Virus record (IMG/VR): IMGVR_UViG_3300030119_000557 | Location: 1-23,500 of that record | Origin: a virus | Length of the DNA stretch: 23,500 nucleotides | Strand: one strand, 5' to 3' | Shown: piece by piece, positions 12,605-20,439 of the stretch | How the letters are laid out: each line of letters starts with the position of its first letter | Position numbering within the stretch: the first letter of the stretch is position 1 | Notes under the pieces: generated by a model | Told to the model about the DNA's origin: nothing | Seen by the model: only the letters and a program-made list of their open reading frames with translations | Databases searched by the model: none | Made by a program: the position numbers and the translations under genes

Positions 12605-14518
12605 ATGGCAGACGTAACATTTAATATAACTGTTGCATCAGGTGCCCTCTATACCGGAGGCACCGGTAATGTTTACTATATTGACGGTGTAAGAAGTTCT
12701 ACTGGACCTGGCACAATAACTTGGCAACCAGGAAAAAGTTATAGGTTTGAACAAAGTGATTCTACTAATGATGGACATCCTCTAATTTTTTCATCAACGA
12801 CCGCACAAGCAAATTATTTAACATCTGATGTTACTTACTACTTAGATGGTGCTACCACTTACGCTAATTATGTTAACACAACAAATTTTAACGCTGCCAC
12901 AACTCGATATGTTGAGGTAACCCCTACATCAGCAACAAGCTTTTACTATTTGTGTTACATCCACGGCATCGGAATGGGTGGTATCATGGATCGAAAAACA
13001 CAATTAACTTATACTGTTACTGTAGCCACAGGAGATCTTTATCTTGGTGGAGGTGCACAAGGGAATGTCTATTATTTAGATGGAGTAAGAGATATTGATT
13101 TATCATGGGTTAAAAGCGGAGCTTTACGTTTTGATCAGTCTGCTTCAACTAATAATAACCATCCATTGTTTTTTGCTACACAGACATCAAATCCTCAATC
13201 TAATGTTTATAGCACTGGGGTAACTTATTTTTTAGATGGTGCTGTTTCTCAATCCACTTATACAAACACAACTAACTTTAATGCTGCCACCGTAAGATAC
13301 GTAGAGGTTGCTCCAGCTAGTGATGATACTTTTTATTATGCTTGTTGGGTGCACGGTATTGGAATGGGTGGAGAGATTGATATTACTCAGCAAACTTATG
13401 GTGCTTTATCTTGGAATGTCGGACAATGGGGAGAACAAGATAAACTTGATATCGACGTAACTGGTTTACAATTAGGTTCCTCTCTTGGTGATACAGTGCA
13501 ATTTCCAGACAGAGGTTGGGGCGGTAATACATGGTCTCATGGAAACTGGGGTGAAGTAAGTCAAACTGATGTTGCAGTTAGTGGAAGTCAACTACAATCA
13601 TCAATAAATGATGTAATTCCTTTTCCTGAATTTGGATGGGGTGGAGGTGTATGGAACTCTTCTAAAGGAGGTTGGGGAGATCTTGCAAACGTACAAATAG
13701 ATGCAACTGGATCACAACTTCAAACAAATATTGGTGAAGAAGGAACCGAAGGTGAAATTAATGCAGGTTGGGGTAGAAAAACTTGGAACAATAATGAAGG
13801 TTGGGGTATATCAGGCACTCTACAAGCAGATGGAATACAGTTACAAACTACAACTCCTGGAGTAGAAGTTGATGCTGAAATTAATGTTGGTTGGGGAAGA
13901 CTAGAATGGGGTAATGGTGCATGGAATGTAGGATACTCTGTTGAATTAGGTTCATTAAGCTTACAATCCAATGTTGGAGAAGAATCTGCTTTCACTGATT
14001 TTGTTGTTGAACAATCTGGTTTAAGTATTCAATCAACTGTCGGAGATGCACATGAAACTACTGCTGACAGTGATGTAGCTCCATTTGGTGTTCAAGCTCA
14101 AACATCGCAAGGTGAGGCTGTTGGTGCTCAAGACGTAGATCCAACTTTACAAAGTCTTGCAATACAATCTTCAGTTGGACCAGTAGAAGTCGGGGCATTA
14201 ACTTTAATAAATCCAGATGGTATTCAATTACAATCAAATATCGGTGAAGAATCAGCTGAAGGATTTGCAATCGTAAATGCTACTGGAATTGGAATGGCGT
14301 TTTTATCGCCTTCTGCAGATGCTGTTTCAGTAGCTGAAGCTACAGGTTCACAATTACAGACCTCTGTTTCAGGACCACAGGAAATTAATGGTAATGCTAC
14401 AGTAGATTTAACAGGCATACAGTTGACTGGCAGTCTCGGTTCACTTAATATTACACCATGGAATGAAGTAGATTTAGGAGTCAATAATACTTGGACTGAG
14501 GTTGATTTGGCGGCTTAA
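12605..14518 (+). CDS. Tail fibre-like protein with twin cupredoxin domains
   Basis: A 637-residue modular virion protein. Residues 4-126 and 134-256 are two copies of a plastocyanin-like domain; each has GHPL or NHPL (His58, His186) and a CYIHGIGMGG or CWVHGIGMGG end (Cys117, His120, Met124; Cys247, His250, Met254), the ligands expected of a type-1 copper site. Residues 266-440 carry tryptophan-glycine motifs (RGWGGNTWSHGNWG, NVGWGRLEWGNGAWN). About a dozen G-x-Q-L-Q-S/T units run from about 284 to 624, suggesting a repetitive beta-fibre. Position before the other fibre genes supports a tail or fibre role. Similar domains occur in marine virion proteins; copper binding is untested. Confidence 0.75.
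   Translation: MADVTFNITVASGALYTGGTGNVYYIDGVRSSTGPGTITWQPGKSYRFEQSDSTNDGHPLIFSSTTAQANYLTSDVTYYLDGATTYANYVNTTNFNAATTRYVEVTPTSATSFYYLCYIHGIGMGGIMDRKTQLTYTVTVATGDLYLGGGAQGNVYYLDGVRDIDLSWVKSGALRFDQSASTNNNHPLFFATQTSNPQSNVYSTGVTYFLDGAVSQSTYTNTTNFNAATVRYVEVAPASDDTFYYACWVHGIGMGGEIDITQQTYGALSWNVGQWGEQDKLDIDVTGLQLGSSLGDTVQFPDRGWGGNTWSHGNWGEVSQTDVAVSGSQLQSSINDVIPFPEFGWGGGVWNSSKGGWGDLANVQIDATGSQLQTNIGEEGTEGEINAGWGRKTWNNNEGWGISGTLQADGIQLQTTTPGVEVDAEINVGWGRLEWGNGAWNVGYSVELGSLSLQSNVGEESAFTDFVVEQSGLSIQSTVGDAHETTADSDVAPFGVQAQTSQGEAVGAQDVDPTLQSLAIQSSVGPVEVGALTLINPDGIQLQSNIGEESAEGFAIVNATGIGMAFLSPSADAVSVAEATGSQLQTSVSGPQEINGNATVDLTGIQLTGSLGSLNITPWNEVDLGVNNTWTEVDLAA
12614..13372 (+). repeat. Tandem duplication of a cupredoxin-like domain
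   Basis: Residues 4-126 (12614-12982) and 134-256 (13004-13372) of the fibre-like protein are homologous. Shared blocks include GNVYYxDGVR, TNFNAATxRYVEV and FYYxCxxHGIGMGG, in the same order and spacing. The copies differ clearly elsewhere, so the duplication is not recent. The His, Cys, His and Met positions are kept in both. Confidence 0.85.
13400..14515 (+). repeat. Degenerate GxQLQS repeats in the fibre-like protein
   Basis: About twelve copies of a short unit such as ATGSQLQTNIGEE, PDGIQLQSNIGEE, QSGLSIQSTVGDA and LTGIQLTGSLGSL, spaced irregularly at about 20-50 residues, the earlier ones separated by Trp-Gly spacers. The units vary at DNA level, indicating a protein-level repeat, probably strands of an extended beta structure. 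Confidence 0.7.
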
Positions 14519-14553
14519 GTTTAGTAAACTAACAATATAAGGATTTAATAATT

Positions 14554-15633
14554 ATGGCATCAACATATACATCACTCGGAGTAGAACTTCAGGTAACCGG
14601 CGAAAATGCGGGAACATGGGGTGATAAAACAAATACAAATTTACAAATATTACAACAATTAGTTGGAGGATTTAATCAAACATCAACTGCAGGCGGAGCA
14701 GGGACAACTGCATTAGATGTTGTAGACGGAAACACTACTGGAACAGCTCAACAAAACATGATTGAGTTGACAGGAACAATCACTGGTAACAGAGTAATTA
14801 CTATTCCAATAGACATCGAAAGAATGTACATTATAAGAAATTCTACATCGGGTGCATACACCGTAGAATTTAAATATGCATCAGGTTCAGGGTCGAGCGT
14901 AACTTTTGCAGCCACAGATAAAGGGACAAAACTGCTTTACGCAAAAGCTGATGACGTTACTAACCCTAACATCATCGATGTCGGCATGGTTGATTTAGCT
15001 GGTGTTCAAACATTAACAAATAAAACTTTAACATCACCTGCAATAGGAACTTCAATTTTAGATACTGGCGGAGCTGAGTTATTAAAAGTTACAGCAACTG
15101 GTTCTGCTGTAAACGAGTTAACTCTTGCAAACGCAGCGACAACAAATAATCCAACATTATCAGCAACAGGCGATGATTCAAACGTTGGTATTGATTTGAC
15201 TCCAAAAGGTTTAGGAGCAGTTAAATTTACAAGTATTGGTAGCATCGAAGCTTTACAAGAAAGAGCAACAATAGCTGCTACAGGTACAACTGGAACAGTA
15301 ACTTTCGATTTACTTACACAAGCAGTGCTCTACCATACATCAAACGCAGCGGGTAACTTCACAGTAAACTTCAGAGGCGATGGTTCAAATTCTTTGAACA
15401 ACGTTATGGCGACTGGTGATTCAATGACAGCTGCTTTTATAACAACTCAAGGTGGAAGTGCCTACTATAATTCTGCTGTGCAAGTAGACGGTTCAGGTGT
15501 TACTCCAGAATGGCAAGGTGGAACTGCACCTTCAGCTGGAAATACAAACTCGAACGATATTTACACATACGTAATTGTAAAAACTGGTGATGCAACATTC
15601 AAAGTGTTTGCAGCACAAAGTCAATTTGCGTAA
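14554..15633 (+). CDS. Tail fibre protein
   Basis: The 359 residues begin TSLGVELQVTGENAGTWGDK (5-24) and TNTNLQILQQLVGGF, an N-terminal pattern I recognise from fibre and collar proteins of marine phages. DLAGVQTLTNKTLTSPAIGT (about 146-165) is a second recurring fibre motif, followed by GIDLTPKGLGAVKF (about 212-225), typical of beta-helical shaft segments. The C-terminal half is beta-rich without enzymatic motifs. It lies in the fibre module and ends 20 bases before the glycine-rich adhesin. It probably forms or attaches the shaft carrying the receptor-binding tip. Confidence 0.75.
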   Translation: MASTYTSLGVELQVTGENAGTWGDKTNTNLQILQQLVGGFNQTSTAGGAGTTALDVVDGNTTGTAQQNMIELTGTITGNRVITIPIDIERMYIIRNSTSGAYTVEFKYASGSGSSVTFAATDKGTKLLYAKADDVTNPNIIDVGMVDLAGVQTLTNKTLTSPAIGTSILDTGGAELLKVTATGSAVNELTLANAATTNNPTLSATGDDSNVGIDLTPKGLGAVKFTSIGSIEALQERATIAATGTTGTVTFDLLTQAVLYHTSNAAGNFTVNFRGDGSNSLNNVMATGDSMTAAFITTQGGSAYYNSAVQVDGSGVTPEWQGGTAPSAGNTNSNDIYTYVIVKTGDATFKVFAAQSQFA

Positions 15634-15653
15634 AATTATAGAAGGAGGAACAA

Positions 15654-16679
15654 GTGCCTATTATTTCGACAATCGGAGCAGCAACCGCAAAAGGTTTTGG
15701 CTTTTCATCTGGTAGTAATCCACCAGTATCTTTTGATTATTTAGTAGTAGCCGGCGGGGGATCTGGCGGCGAAAATGTTGGAGGGGGAGGTGGAGCCGGC
15801 GGGTTTCGAACTTCTTTTCCAGGCGGAACAAAAATTGAATTAGATGGCGGAGGACACACTATAACTGTTGGAGCTGGTGGAGGACCTGCAACTCCAGGAG
15901 TATTATCTTTTTCTGCTGCACCTGTATCTCCAAATTACGATTACACGAGTGGAGAAAACAGTACCTTCAGCAACATCTCATCAACAGGTGGAGGAAAAGG
16001 CGGACAAATCGGACAAGTATCAGCTGCTCCAGGTGGATCTGGTGGCGGAGGCGGTTCAAATTATAACTCAGGCGGTCAGTCTGGGGCTGCTGGAAATGCT
16101 GGAGGCTATTCCCCGTCTGAAGGAAATGCTGGTGGAACTGGAGACAACGTAAGAAGAAACGATTTAGGTTTTGGCGGTGCCGGTGGCGGTGGCCACAATG
16201 CGACTGGAACAAACGGCGGGCCGGGCGGGACCGGCGGGGCTGGGGGTAACGGAACTGCATCAAATATTACCGGCTCATCTGTAACGTACGCTGGCGGTGG
16301 CGGTGGTGGAATTTACAATCATGGAAATCCATATGCACCTCCTGGTCTTGGTGGAGCCGGCGGATCTGGCGGGGGCGGTCATGGGGCTCCAACAGTAGCA
16401 GCCTTAGCTTTTCATAATTCTAATCAACCAGGTACTGCAGGAACCGCAAACACAGGAGGCGGAGGAGCTGGAACAGCTTACGGATACAATATTAGAAACG
16501 ACGTAACACCTGCTGCAAACATACCTTATGGTTATGCTGGTGGTTCAGGTGTAATTGTTTTAAGAGCACCAGGAGATTCAAAATTTAATGTATCACCAGG
16601 TTCAAACACAAAAGTTACAGATGGCCCTTCTGGAGATTTGATTGCAACATTTAACGTAACAGGGACACTAACTATATAA
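15654..16679 (+). CDS. Glycine-rich tail tip protein / adhesin
   Basis: A 341-residue protein starting at GTG after an AGAAGGAGG ribosome-binding site. After FDYLVVAGGGSGGENVGGGG (28-47) most of residues 33-280 consist of glycine runs split by short variable loops. It closes with SGVIVLRAPGDS. Glycine-rich tips of this kind, as in T-even gp38 adhesins, can form polyglycine-II lattices with variable loops that bind the host; FDYLVVAGGG is widespread in marine phage fibres. The segment is markedly GC-richer than the neighbours because of glycine codons. The last base is shared with the next gene. Receptor and exact role are inferred. Confidence 0.75.
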   Translation: MPIISTIGAATAKGFGFSSGSNPPVSFDYLVVAGGGSGGENVGGGGGAGGFRTSFPGGTKIELDGGGHTITVGAGGGPATPGVLSFSAAPVSPNYDYTSGENSTFSNISSTGGGKGGQIGQVSAAPGGSGGGGGSNYNSGGQSGAAGNAGGYSPSEGNAGGTGDNVRRNDLGFGGAGGGGHNATGTNGGPGGTGGAGGNGTASNITGSSVTYAGGGGGGIYNHGNPYAPPGLGGAGGSGGGGHGAPTVAALAFHNSNQPGTAGTANTGGGGAGTAYGYNIRNDVTPAANIPYGYAGGSGVIVLRAPGDSKFNVSPGSNTKVTDGPSGDLIATFNVTGTLTI

Positions 16680-17158
16680 TGGCTCACTTTGCTAAATTAG
16701 ATGAAAACAATGTTGTAACAAAGGTAGTTGTTGTTGGGAACGACATTCCTACAGCTAATGGACCTTTGGGTGAAAACGATATGCATCCTGATGGAGAAGC
16801 TTGGTGTGCACAAACATTAGGCGGTGTTTGGAAACAAACTTCTTATAATGGAAATTTTAGAAATAAATTTGCATGTAAAGGAAATATTTATAATTCTGAT
16901 ATAGATATTTTTACCTGTGCACAACCTTATTCAGATTTTACATTAAACCCAGCAACTGGAAATTGGGAAGGACCTGTGCCTGCACCAAATCAATTTGAGT
17001 ATCAATTTCAAGGACAAATTGATGAAGAAGGAAATATTGGTACAGTTACAGGCATAATAATTCGAATCTCATGGAATACAGCAGAGCAACGTTGGGAAGG
17101 TGTAGATATGGTTGGGGATAATCATATTTGGGATCCAAACACTAGCACTTGGTCATAA
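16679..17158 (+). CDS. Conserved phage protein, fibre-module partner
   Basis: The 159-residue protein starts MAHFAKLDENNVVTKVVVVG and has WKQTSYNGNFRNKFACKGNI (51-70), FTCAQPYSDFTLNPATGNWE and a C-terminal WDPNTSTWS. This is a very common family in cyanophages and other marine phages, often next to tail genes. Its function is not established; structural or assembly roles have been suggested. Tryptophan-rich loops and a two-part layout resemble small beta domains. Its start overlaps the stop of the glycine-rich gene by one base, so both are probably translated together. Confidence 0.75.
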   Translation: MAHFAKLDENNVVTKVVVVGNDIPTANGPLGENDMHPDGEAWCAQTLGGVWKQTSYNGNFRNKFACKGNIYNSDIDIFTCAQPYSDFTLNPATGNWEGPVPAPNQFEYQFQGQIDEEGNIGTVTGIIIRISWNTAEQRWEGVDMVGDNHIWDPNTSTWS

Positions 17159-17205
17159 TCATTTACTTTATTTAAAAATAGTTATATTGTGCTTCTATTA
17201 CTCAA
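17159..17205. promoter_or_regulatory. AT-rich boundary before the oxygenase cassette
   Basis: A 47-base spacer separates fibre genes from the accessory cassette. TATATT at 17183-17188 could serve as a -10 element, with TTTACT at 17162-17167 only 15 bases away as a poor -35. No terminator hairpin is seen. Sequence to the right is visibly more A+T-rich than to the left. Confidence 0.25.
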
Positions 17206-17823
17206 ATGGTTTTAGAACATTATTATTATTGGTTTCGAAAAGTCCTTCCAGAATCTTTTTGTAAACATGTTATAAAATTAGCAAAAAAACAGAATAGCAC
17301 AAAAGGATTAGTTTTTGGAGAAGAAAAAAAGGGTTGGAAAAAAACAAAAGAGGGAACTAAATTAAGGGATTCGGATTTAGTTTGGTTACGTGATGAATGG
17401 ATTTTAAGACAGATTTACCCTATCATAAAACAAGCTAATAAAGCAGCTGGTTGGAATTTTGAAATTAACACATCCGAAAGTATACAATTTACAATATACG
17501 GTAAAAATCAGCATTATGGCTGGCACACTGATTGTAGATCTGTACCTTATGATACCCCAAAAGATCCTAATTTACACGGTAGATTAAGAAAGCTATCAAC
17601 AAGTATAATATTAAATGACCCTAGTGAATATAAAGGGGGTGAGTTTGAGATTGAGTTTCCAATTGAAGGTAAAAAGGGATATAAAAGAGAAGTGGTAAAA
17701 CAATTAGATTCTGTTGGATCTGTTCTAGTTTTTCCGTCGTTTGTTAGACATAGAGTTAGACCTGTCACAAAAGGAGTAAGATACTCTGCTGTGCTTTGGT
17801 ATTTAGGGAGTCCTTGGAGATGA
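17206..17823 (+). CDS. Fe(II)/2-oxoglutarate dioxygenase, PKHD/prolyl-hydroxylase type
   Basis: Hydroxylase-type enzyme using Fe(II), oxygen and 2-oxoglutarate. The double-stranded beta-helix core spans about 90-203. HYGWHTDC gives His107-x-Asp109, RKLSTSIILND is the following core strand, and GGEFEIEF precedes VLVFPSFVRHRVRPVTKGVR with the distal His182 and 2-oxoglutarate-binding Arg192. The length (205) fits compact PKHD hydroxylases. Substrate is unknown: free amino acid, protein side chain or lipid are possible. It leads a plus-strand set, and its stop overlaps the next start as ATGA. No clear ribosome-binding site precedes the ATG; the AT-rich leader is the only visible control region. 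Confidence 0.85.
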   Translation: MVLEHYYYWFRKVLPESFCKHVIKLAKKQNSTKGLVFGEEKKGWKKTKEGTKLRDSDLVWLRDEWILRQIYPIIKQANKAAGWNFEINTSESIQFTIYGKNQHYGWHTDCRSVPYDTPKDPNLHGRLRKLSTSIILNDPSEYKGGEFEIEFPIEGKKGYKREVVKQLDSVGSVLVFPSFVRHRVRPVTKGVRYSAVLWYLGSPWR

Positions 17824-18425
17824 GTTTTGAAAAAAATGGATACGTTGTAATGAAGAATTTTATTTCAAAAGAAATTGCTTCTTTATCTTCTCATTATTTA
17901 ATGCAAAGGGGTGAAGTGCATAAAATTTTTAGAGATAATAATTTAATATCTCCCTTTGATAATAGGTTTGGTGTGTTTGGTGATGAACAAGTCCCAAATG
18001 TTTTTTGTTTATACGGAGACCCCTTAACAGATACTATAATGAAACTTATGACACCCGAAGTTGAGCAAGCCTCAAAAAGAAAACTAATTCCTAATTATAC
18101 TTATTGTAGAATATATGAAAAAGGATGTGATTTAAAAAGACATAGAGACAGATTAGCGTGTGAAATTTCTGGAACAATTTTTTTAGGAGGAGACCCTTGG
18201 CCAATATTTATAGATCCGACTGGTTCTACAAAAGGTAAAGGGAAGAAAATAGTTTTAAAAGAGGGAGACGCTTTATTTTATAAAGGTAATCTTTTAGATC
18301 ATTGGAGAGAGCCATTTGAAGGTAATATATGTATTCAAACTTTTATTCATTATAATACAACTACAACTCCTAACGCTAAAAATTTTGATGGTAGGCCTTG
18401 TTTAGGTTTTCCAATCATTGATTGA
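17820..18425 (+). CDS. Fe(II)/2-oxoglutarate dioxygenase-like protein
   Basis: A 201-residue oxygenase-like protein. ATG at 17820 is chosen over an upstream TTG because it gives an ATGA junction with the previous stop and follows TTGGAG. CRIYEKGCDLKRHRDRLACE (96-115) supplies His108-x-Asp110, VLKEGDALFYKG is the core strand, and LLDHWREPFEG carries the distal His161. The usual Arg/Lys that grips 2-oxoglutarate ten residues on is not obvious; Arg163 beside the distal His may substitute. An HWREPF-type motif is known among phage and bacterial members. Substrate unknown. Coupled on both sides, so part of one operon. Confidence 0.75.
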   Translation: MSFEKNGYVVMKNFISKEIASLSSHYLMQRGEVHKIFRDNNLISPFDNRFGVFGDEQVPNVFCLYGDPLTDTIMKLMTPEVEQASKRKLIPNYTYCRIYEKGCDLKRHRDRLACEISGTIFLGGDPWPIFIDPTGSTKGKGKKIVLKEGDALFYKGNLLDHWREPFEGNICIQTFIHYNTTTTPNAKNFDGRPCLGFPIID

Positions 18426-18988
18426 TGAAAAAAGAAACTCACGTTTTAACTGTTGATTTGGACTGGATACAGAATCAAAGACAGGGCTTAGAGCTAATTA
18501 AATTTTTAAAACCATTAGTAGAAAGCACTGAAACTATTTTCATAAGAGGACATCAACAAGCTTATGATTTAGTTGAACCTGAATCTCATTTATATAATAT
18601 AGATCATCATCACGATATGGCTTATGGGACTGAAGATAAAGCTTATAGAAATGCTATTGAGAAAGGTATTTTTTGTGAAGGTGAATGGGTATTAGCTGCA
18701 GTAAAGCATAAAAAATTAAAATCTTATACATGGATAAAAAATTATAATTCCTCAATGATTTATGCTAATGTCTCTCAACCAATAAGAGCTTTAGCTATTT
18801 TTCGAATGTTTGATGAATTAAAAGATTTTGAAAAAACTATGCCTAAGTTTAAAAGAATAATTATTTGTGAAAGTTTAGATTATGAGCCTGAGACTCCATT
18901 TTATTACGCTCTCTTTAAGTGTTTAGCAAAAAACTATAAAGAAGTGATTAATGATAATTTCAAATCTTATAGGCAAATAAAAAATTAA
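18425..18988 (+). CDS. Protein with IDHHHD motif, possible metal-binding enzyme
   Basis: Not confidently recognised. The 187-residue product begins THVLTVDLDWIQNQRQGLEL (5-24; Asp11, Asp13), then FIRGHQQAYDLV, YNIDHHHDMAYG (57-68) and SYTWIKNYNSS (100-110). The His/Asp cluster resembles metal sites of arginase-like or UPF0489-type proteins, and related sequences occur in cyanophages, without a proven activity. ATG 18425 is chosen over TTG 18422; it overlaps the preceding stop (TGATG). Its own stop shares TTAA with the stop of the convergent minus-strand gene. As the only non-oxygenase in the plus set with a catalytic look, it may act on the same substrate. Confidence 0.55.
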   Translation: MKKETHVLTVDLDWIQNQRQGLELIKFLKPLVESTETIFIRGHQQAYDLVEPESHLYNIDHHHDMAYGTEDKAYRNAIEKGIFCEGEWVLAAVKHKKLKSYTWIKNYNSSMIYANVSQPIRALAIFRMFDELKDFEKTMPKFKRIIICESLDYEPETPFYYALFKCLAKNYKEVINDNFKSYRQIKN

Positions 18989-19194
18989 ATTCTTTTATAT
19001 TGAAATCTATCAACAACAATCTGCAAATCAGCAATTTTTTTTTCATAATCTTCATTTATCTTCAATACTGTCGCTAATTGTAATTCTAGTCTTTTATTTT
19101 TGTGGATTAATTCTTTATTTAATATTACTTCACTATCTATTTGTGCTCTAGATAATTTTACCTCTGCTTTTAAATTTTTGATTTCCTCTTCCAT
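18985..19194 (-). CDS. Short coiled-coil protein on the minus strand
   Basis: The 69-residue product is a continuous coiled coil: MEEEIKNLKAEVKLSRAQID, then KNKRLELQLATVLKINEDYE and KKIADLQIVVDRFQYKRI, with regular leucine/isoleucine spacing. It is the only minus-strand gene inside the plus-strand cassette and occupies an otherwise empty 206-base gap. It lacks a good ribosome-binding site. Similar short coiled coils appear near oxygenase genes in cyanophages, which together with its heptad regularity favours a real gene. Possibly a subunit adaptor; no function assigned. Confidence 0.6.
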   Translation of the reverse strand: MEEEIKNLKAEVKLSRAQIDSEVILNKELIHKNKRLELQLATVLKINEDYEKKIADLQIVVDRFQYKRI

Positions 19195-19235
19195 ATGGAC
19201 TTTTTATAATATATAAATGGTTCACTGTAAATAGC
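19195..19235. promoter_or_regulatory. Short AT-rich divergent spacer with TATAAT
   Basis: A 41-base spacer between the divergent coiled-coil gene and the next plus-strand oxygenase. TATAAT at 19205-19210 matches a -10 box, but no -35 lies at a normal distance. TATAAATG at 19212-19219 resembles a T4-type late promoter by one mismatch. AT-richness makes chance matches likely. Confidence 0.25.
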
Positions 19236-19877
19236 ATGATAGAATATATAACAATTTTTCCTGAAAGTGTATGTAGGCAAAATATAGATCTTCCTGAAAA
19301 AGAGAGGAAAGCGATAGCTCAACACATTAAAAAATATAAGTGGATAACTTGTGCTAATCCTGAACAGTTACCATCTACAGATGCATCCGCTAATAAATAC
19401 ATTTTTCATGAACCCATCTATGATAATTTAAAAAAGAATATACTTAAAGAATTTGAAAGGTATGCAAGGCTTCATTATTTATATACAAACAAATTTATGA
19501 TAACGACCTCTTGGGCTACTAGAAGTAAACCCAAAGACGTATCCTATTATCATAGCCATAATAATTGTATGTTTTCTGGAGTTTATTATCCTGAAGTAAG
19601 AAAAGGAGAAAAAATTATTTTTAGACATAAAGATGCAATGATACATCAATTTAGATGCAATCCAAAAGCATACAATCATTATAATTCTCTTGATGTAAAC
19701 ATAAGTGTAAAATCAGGTGACGTAGTATTTTTTCGTTCACATATGTTGCACTCAATACCTCACAATCTCACAAACAAAAATAGATATTCTATTGCATTCA
19801 ATTTTATTCCTACTGGATATATAGGGTATGGAGATTCAGCTTTAGAAATACATTATGAAGAATTCAAAACAAAATAA
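19236..19877 (+). CDS. 2OG-Fe(II) oxygenase, HxH-type family
   Basis: A 213-residue member of the putative 2OG-Fe(II) oxygenase family with the YHSHNNCMFSGVYYPEV signature (105-121; His106, His108). A SGDVVFFRSHMLHSIPHNLT segment follows with distal His172, and NRYSIAFNFIPTGYIGYGDS has Arg183 as likely 2-oxoglutarate ligand. This family places a second His where most oxygenases have Asp or Glu, so metal geometry is less certain. It starts a new plus-strand group after the divergent spacer and overlaps the next oxygenase by 23 bases. Substrate unknown. Confidence 0.8.
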   Translation: MIEYITIFPESVCRQNIDLPEKERKAIAQHIKKYKWITCANPEQLPSTDASANKYIFHEPIYDNLKKNILKEFERYARLHYLYTNKFMITTSWATRSKPKDVSYYHSHNNCMFSGVYYPEVRKGEKIIFRHKDAMIHQFRCNPKAYNHYNSLDVNISVKSGDVVFFRSHMLHSIPHNLTNKNRYSIAFNFIPTGYIGYGDSALEIHYEEFKTK

Positions 19878-20439
19878 GATACCAACTTTTATTGAACAAT
19901 TTAAAATATCGCCAAAACTTTGTGATGATATGGTTACATATTTTAATTCAAATAAAACTCGTCATGCTGTCGGAGAAGTTGGAGAACACCACATACAAAA
20001 ACATATTAAAGATTCTATTGATCTTTGTTGTACACCTAAAGATAATACTTATCCCTTACGTGATTTTTATCTAGCTATTAATAAATGCATGCTTCAGTAT
20101 CAAGAAATATATCCTGAACTTAAAAGTCATTATTCATTTGATTTTACCGCTAATTACAATATTCAATATTATCCAAAGGGGGGTGGGTTCAAAGATTGGC
20201 ATAATGAAAGAATGAGTCCACAGGTCAACAATAGAATATTAGTTTTCATGACATACCTTAATGATGTGCCTAATGCTGGCACTGAATTTAAATATCAAAA
20301 GTTTAAATCTAAAGCTAAAAAAGGTTTGACTTTAATCTGGCCACCAGACTTCACCCATACTCATCGTGGTATAGTTACAGAGAAACATGAAAAAATTATA
20401 GCAACGGGATGGATAGACTTTCTTCCACAGAATCAATAG
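19855..20439 (+). CDS. Prolyl-4-hydroxylase-like 2OG oxygenase, HxE type
   Basis: A 194-residue protein with the prolyl-4-hydroxylase core. NIQYYPKGGGFKDWHNERMS (102-121) gives His116-x-Glu118, NRILVFMTYLNDVPNAGTEF is the signature strand pair, and GLTLIWPPDFTHTHRGIV supplies His168/His170. Lys180 ten residues after His170 matches the lysine that binds 2-oxoglutarate in this family. Glu replaces the usual Asp. The N-terminal half (FKISPKLCDDMVTYF; KHIKDSIDLC) is shared with the minus-strand gene 21721-22278, a clear paralog. Its start lies inside the previous gene, and the next gene begins inside it, so translation is probably coupled. Confidence 0.82.
   Translation: MKNSKQNKIPTFIEQFKISPKLCDDMVTYFNSNKTRHAVGEVGEHHIQKHIKDSIDLCCTPKDNTYPLRDFYLAINKCMLQYQEIYPELKSHYSFDFTANYNIQYYPKGGGFKDWHNERMSPQVNNRILVFMTYLNDVPNAGTEFKYQKFKSKAKKGLTLIWPPDFTHTHRGIVTEKHEKIIATGWIDFLPQNQ

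Noticed and set aside
13720-13995. 91-codon minus-strand frame inside the fibre-like gene
   Set aside because: It runs opposite a clear repetitive fibre protein, is rich in Pro/Ser by mirror composition, and has no ribosome-binding site; a shadow frame.
15967-16263. 98-codon minus-strand frame in the glycine-rich gene
   Set aside because: Its composition (Arg/His/Gln-rich) is the complement of glycine codons; no independent support.
15740-16400. Possible CRISPR or tandem DNA repeat
   Set aside because: The apparent repeats are glycine codons with irregular spacing, not repeats of fixed length separated by unique spacers.
17796-17819. TTG start extending the second oxygenase by eight residues
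   Set aside because: The ATG at 17820 gives the standard ATGA coupling and the extension is only the other frame of the preceding gene.
18422-18424. TTG as start of the IDHHHD gene
   Set aside because: The next codon is ATG overlapping the preceding stop (TGATG).
19201-19220. T4-type late promoter (TATAAATG)
   Set aside because: One mismatch in AT-rich sequence and no T4-like genes in the window; recorded only as a weak possibility in the spacer.
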